DNA of 10,377 nucleotides from assembly GCA_003833135.1 (NCBI GenBank), contig QZLH01001640.1, forward strand, positions 1 through 10,377. Reading direction: 5' to 3'. This DNA comes from Oehlia diaphana. Its lineage: Eukaryota; Glomeromycota; Glomeromycetes; Glomerales; Glomeraceae. The translations under genes were made by a program, and so were the position numbers. How positions within the stretch are numbered: the stretch's first letter is position 1; each line of letters opens with the position of its first letter. The notes below the pieces were generated by a model, which saw nothing but the letters and a program-made list of their open reading frames with translations, was not told the DNA's origin and did no database searches. Shown in pieces: positions 8,087 to 10,377 of the stretch.

Positions 8087-8557
8087 CTTTCATCATTCAC
8101 GTAATTTTTTTGCGGTTTTTTTCTTGATCTACTTTTCTAAAGCCGAAGTTAGCTTTATAAGTTAAGACTTTTTTTTATAATGGAATTAATAATGGAGAGA
8201 ACAATCAGAATTAAACTAGCTTTTGTGCCCCTTGGATGGTAGCTTATATTGTTTATAACGCATTTTTAATAACGGAAAAACTTCTCCACGGAGATGAGTA
8301 ATGTATTTTCCATGATTATGAATTTGAATAAAAAAATTTTTTTTTTTACATCAGATATGGCAAAGTTGCAACTCAAGGCCAATTTTTATAGTTGAAGGTT
8401 CCCTGTACTGATATACCAATCAATTGATTCCTTTAAAGACTAATGAAATCTTAGTTCTTTCCTTTTTTGTCAGCCGGGTATAAACAGACCGACTATATGA
8501 TTCTTTTTTTTTTAGTTTATAGGATGCATCTTGCTTTAATTACAAAATGGGTTGTTA
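8087..8557. other. Non-coding interval downstream of the heat-shock-like cluster
   Basis: Two very short plus-strand frames overlap here. One at 8180-8242 encodes 20 aa and ends FVPLGW. A second frame starting with the ATG at 8235 encodes about 21 aa. They could be halves of a frameshifted relic, but each is too short to support. T and A tracts fill the rest. Confidence 0.3.
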
Positions 8558-8588
8558 ATAGTACCGTTTGCATAGCTGCAAGTACTAT
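8558..8588. repeat. Stem-loop with 12 bp of pairing
   Basis: ATAGTAC at 8558-8564 pairs with GTACTAT at 8582-8588, and TTGCA at 8568-8572 with TGCAA at 8577-8581. A 3-nt bulge (CGT) and a 4-nt loop (TAGC) complete the hairpin. It lies in a modestly GC-richer patch. No RNA family is recognised. Confidence 0.4.
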
Positions 8589-8774
8589 CCAATAAGGAAC
8601 TGTATCATATCATAAAAAACTATCACAAATTATTATTTCCTAATATGCAAATTAAGTTTAATATTCCCAATTATTCATTTTTGCAGAATTATCTTGTATG
8701 CCCATAATGTTGTATTTTGTAATAAATTTACAGTGTCAACAATGTCATTTCTTCATCTTAACTAATGCATAGCA

Positions 8775-9076
8775 TAATAATTAGAGGAGTAACGGCTAGA
8801 AGATACCCACCTACCATATGTTTGAGGATTAATGGATGTTCTTTCATCATGCGTTTGAGGATTTGGAATGGTAGCGGATGCTCACTTTGATGACCATCAC
8901 CATTATCATGGATCATTCAAATTGAAGTGATTTTTGCGTAATGATTGGAGAAAGGTGGACTAGAAGATAGCCTTCCATCATGCGTTTGAAGATTAAGAAT
9001 GATAGCGGATGCCTTTCCATCATGAGTTTGGAGGCTATCACCATTATCATATGTTTGAAAATTGAAGTAATTTTTG
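8775..9076. repeat. Imperfect minisatellite, two long units with internal sub-repeats
   Basis: Two adjacent units, about 8775-8938 and 8939-9076, share their order of motifs. Each begins with an AATAATTAGAGGAG-like start and CTAGAAGATA (8796 and 8960), then CATCATGCGTTTGARGATT, GATAGCGGATGC-type blocks, ATCACCATTATCAT and an ATTGAAGTRATTTTTG end. Inside the units the core CATCATGCGTTTGAGGATT recurs about five times in decayed form, near 8813, 8844, 8974, 9016 and 9047. The second unit is shorter. GC content is higher than in the flanks. No long reading frame is maintained, so this is called a decayed satellite-like repeat and not a repeat protein. Confidence 0.7.
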
Positions 9077-9121
9077 TTCAAACGAATTAATATGAAAACA
9101 ATAAAAATTTTATGTAAAAAC

Positions 9122-9250
9122 TCCGTAAATATGAGCCTTTCACGGATTCATTCACGGAAAATGTAAATAATTCGATAAATTCCGTGATATAAGGTTATTA
9201 ATTCCGGAAATATGAGCCATTTACGGAAAAAAATGGAATAAAAAAACGGA
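9122..9250. repeat. Array of alternating TCCGTAAA-like half-sites
   Basis: A 25-nt unit with TCCG at one end and ACGGA at the other, around a central TATGAGCC, occurs at 9122-9146 and 9203-9227 with three mismatches. Each unit is itself nearly self-complementary at its ends. Between them TCACGGAA at 9152-9159 pairs exactly with TTCCGTGA at 9180-9187. A lone ACGGA follows at 9246-9250. That makes seven related half-sites in about 130 bp in mixed orientation. It could be a protein-binding array or a foldback repeat. Confidence 0.55.
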
Positions 9251-9453
9251 TCAACTTTTTTTTACAGTTAAAAAATTAAATATTTTATATAAAAAATTTG
9301 TTTTTTTAGAAGTCTGTAATTTTTTTTTTTTTTTAAAGTTTAAAATAATGTGAAACCATTCCAGGGTTTGCTTTATAATTATATTTTATACAGGGATAAA
9401 AAGCTCATTCCCACTCAAGAACATACATAAAAAAAAAATTTTCAAATTATATC

Positions 9454-9459
9454 TTTATT
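9454..9459 (-). terminator. Possible polyadenylation signal AATAAA
   Basis: AATAAA is read on the minus strand here, 374 nt beyond the stop codon of the gene ending at 9833. It is the canonical hexamer, but such hexamers are common by chance in DNA this rich in A and T, so the assignment is weak. Confidence 0.15.
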
Positions 9460-9727
9460 GGCTTAAATAAAATATATAATACATTATTATTAGTATAAAC
9501 TTTTTCTAAATCAGATTTTTGAAAATTTTTTTTTTGTTATTGTCTAATATAAAAATTTACAGTGACATATAAACTATTGAATTGAAAAATAAAATAAATA
9601 ATGAAAAGTAGTTCCGTTAAAAAATGTGTCTTCCCCTGCTTTGATGATTAAATTTGATACTGTTCTTTTTTTATATTTTTATAAATCATATATATCGTAT
9701 TCTTAAACTGTTTATCGAAAAATAAAT

Positions 9728-9800
9728 CTGGTTTTATAGTTTGCATTTTCCATATTTGAATTGGCATATTAAAGTTAAGAGAAAAGTTAATTTAACTTAC
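9728..9800 (-). other. Possible 3'-UTR intron downstream of the minus-strand gene
   Basis: On the minus strand a consensus 5' splice donor (GGTAAGTT) has its GT at 9800-9799, 33 nt after the stop codon of the neighbouring gene. A CTTAAC branch-like element and a possible acceptor (AAACCAG, AG at 9729-9728) follow, which would give a 73-nt intron, a plausible fungal size. Because the coding frame has already stopped, the intron would lie in the 3' untranslated region or belong to an alternative transcript. A chance donor in AT-rich DNA is equally possible. Confidence 0.2.
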
Positions 9801-9832
9801 CAAAGATAAATTACTCAAAAGTTGCATAAAAA

Positions 9833-10377
9833 CTAATTAAATATATTTCGGAAAAAATCCGGAGTATCATTAAAGTTCATGTTCATGTTAACATCTTGAT
9901 CTGTTTGATTATCATTTCGTCTCTGTTTTTTATGTTGATTTAGATCATTATGATAATTATTCATCACCACAAAAAAATTTTCTTCTCTGATTTGGTATGT
10001 AGTTTCGCTCTCCAGCCTTTTGCAGAAGCTCATGAAGTATTCTCTGAAATTAATTGATAATTCTCCATGATTGCTTCGATTAAGTGAGTCGATCTGTTCA
10101 AGTTTTTTCACCCATGGAACGACTAATTCATCTGTTAACTTCTTTCTTTTCTTAGGAGTAGATTTCCCTCTCTTGCTAGTTGGCTTCATTCCAAAGATGG
10201 TTGGAAGGAAAATTTCGAAGAAAGGCTTTATGATTTCCAAACTGGTCGCTTTTTGTAATAAATCTAAATATTTTGGTTTAAATGGTACATTTTCTTTGAT
10301 ATATGAATCGAAAACCGAAATGATGGAATCTCGGGTACAAGTCGAAATTTCTTCCAAATTTCGTGGGTTGTCAATAT
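9833..10377 (-). CDS. 3' part of an unrecognised protein gene, running off the window edge
   Basis: This is the longest open frame in the window. It ends in TAG at 9833-9835 and stays open to the last base, giving 180 complete codons with no stop. The first possible start-like codon is a TTG at 10355-10357, but in a eukaryote this is simply Leu7. The codons before it read Ile-Asp-Asn-Pro-Arg-Asn, so the true start lies outside the window. Residues 7-60 look helical and mixed hydrophobic. Residues 68-79 (KRGKSTPKKRKK) resemble a nuclear localisation signal. Residues 80-140 look helical and charged, with a VPWVKKLEQID segment. A second basic patch (KKQRR) at 149-153 opens an Asn/Asp/Gln-rich tail ending DFFRNIFN. 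GC content and residue variety are clearly above the flanks. I do not recognise the family. A nuclear or nucleic-acid-binding role is only inferred from the basic patches. It could be the last exon of a larger gene. Confidence 0.65.
   Translation of the reverse strand, partial: IDNPRNLEEISTCTRDSIISVFDSYIKENVPFKPKYLDLLQKATSLEIIKPFFEIFLPTIFGMKPTSKRGKSTPKKRKKLTDELVVPWVKKLEQIDSLNRSNHGELSINFREYFMSFCKRLESETTYQIREENFFVVMNNYHNDLNQHKKQRRNDNQTDQDVNMNMNFNDTPDFFRNIFN

Larger units (their letters stand above)
9251..9832. other. AT-rich 3' flank of the minus-strand gene
   Basis: A/T homopolymers, including a long T run at about 9320-9334, fill most of this stretch. Apart from the possible intron and polyadenylation hexamer listed separately, nothing recognisable is present. 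Confidence 0.45.

Noticed and set aside
8180..8300. Two overlapping short frames that could be one frameshifted gene
   Set aside because: Each is about 20 residues with no recognised homology, so a frameshift cannot be argued.

Overview
The window looks like intergenic or gene-poor DNA from a very AT-rich eukaryote, most likely a fungus. The evidence is very low GC by eye, long A and T tracts, no bacterial-style gene packing, canonical GTAAGT splice donors, and an Asn/Lys/Arg/Gln-rich C-terminus on the one substantial reading frame. Arbuscular mycorrhizal fungi (Glomeromycotina, for example Rhizophagus) fit best in style. This is inference, and other AT-rich eukaryotes are possible. No rRNA, convincing tRNA, CRISPR array or prokaryotic mobile element was seen.

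Layout. Positions 1-1111 are AT-rich DNA with no supported gene. A 206-bp inverted-repeat element with 50-57-nt arms lies at 1112-1317 and is the best mobile-element candidate. Positions 1318-2290 are again non-coding, with an A9T15 tract. A GC-richer island with 23-nt imperfect inverted arms sits at 2291-2399, and a 75-bp-period direct duplication at 2672-2787. Two small divergent basic reading frames lie at 3009-3239 (minus) and 3480-3617 (plus). They share a short intergenic region with TATA-like boxes, and the plus frame overlaps a diverged 200-bp-spaced repeat. Positions 3618-7109 contain only scattered palindromes and short repeats. A possible 78-aa frame is at 7110-7346, and a small GC-rich island at 7622-7717.

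The right end holds the most structured non-coding DNA. It contains a palindromic GGAGTTAC cluster (7919-7951), a cluster matching the heat-shock-element consensus (8024-8086), a 12-bp stem-loop (8558-8588), an imperfect minisatellite (8775-9076) and an array of alternating TCCGTAAA-like half-sites (9122-9250). The only confident gene is on the minus strand at 9833-10377. Its frame is still open at the window edge, so only its 3' part is present, and the protein family was not recognised.

The pieces do not form an evident pathway. The window reads as a gene-poor interval dominated by repeat decay, with a few regulatory-looking motifs whose target genes are not visible here.
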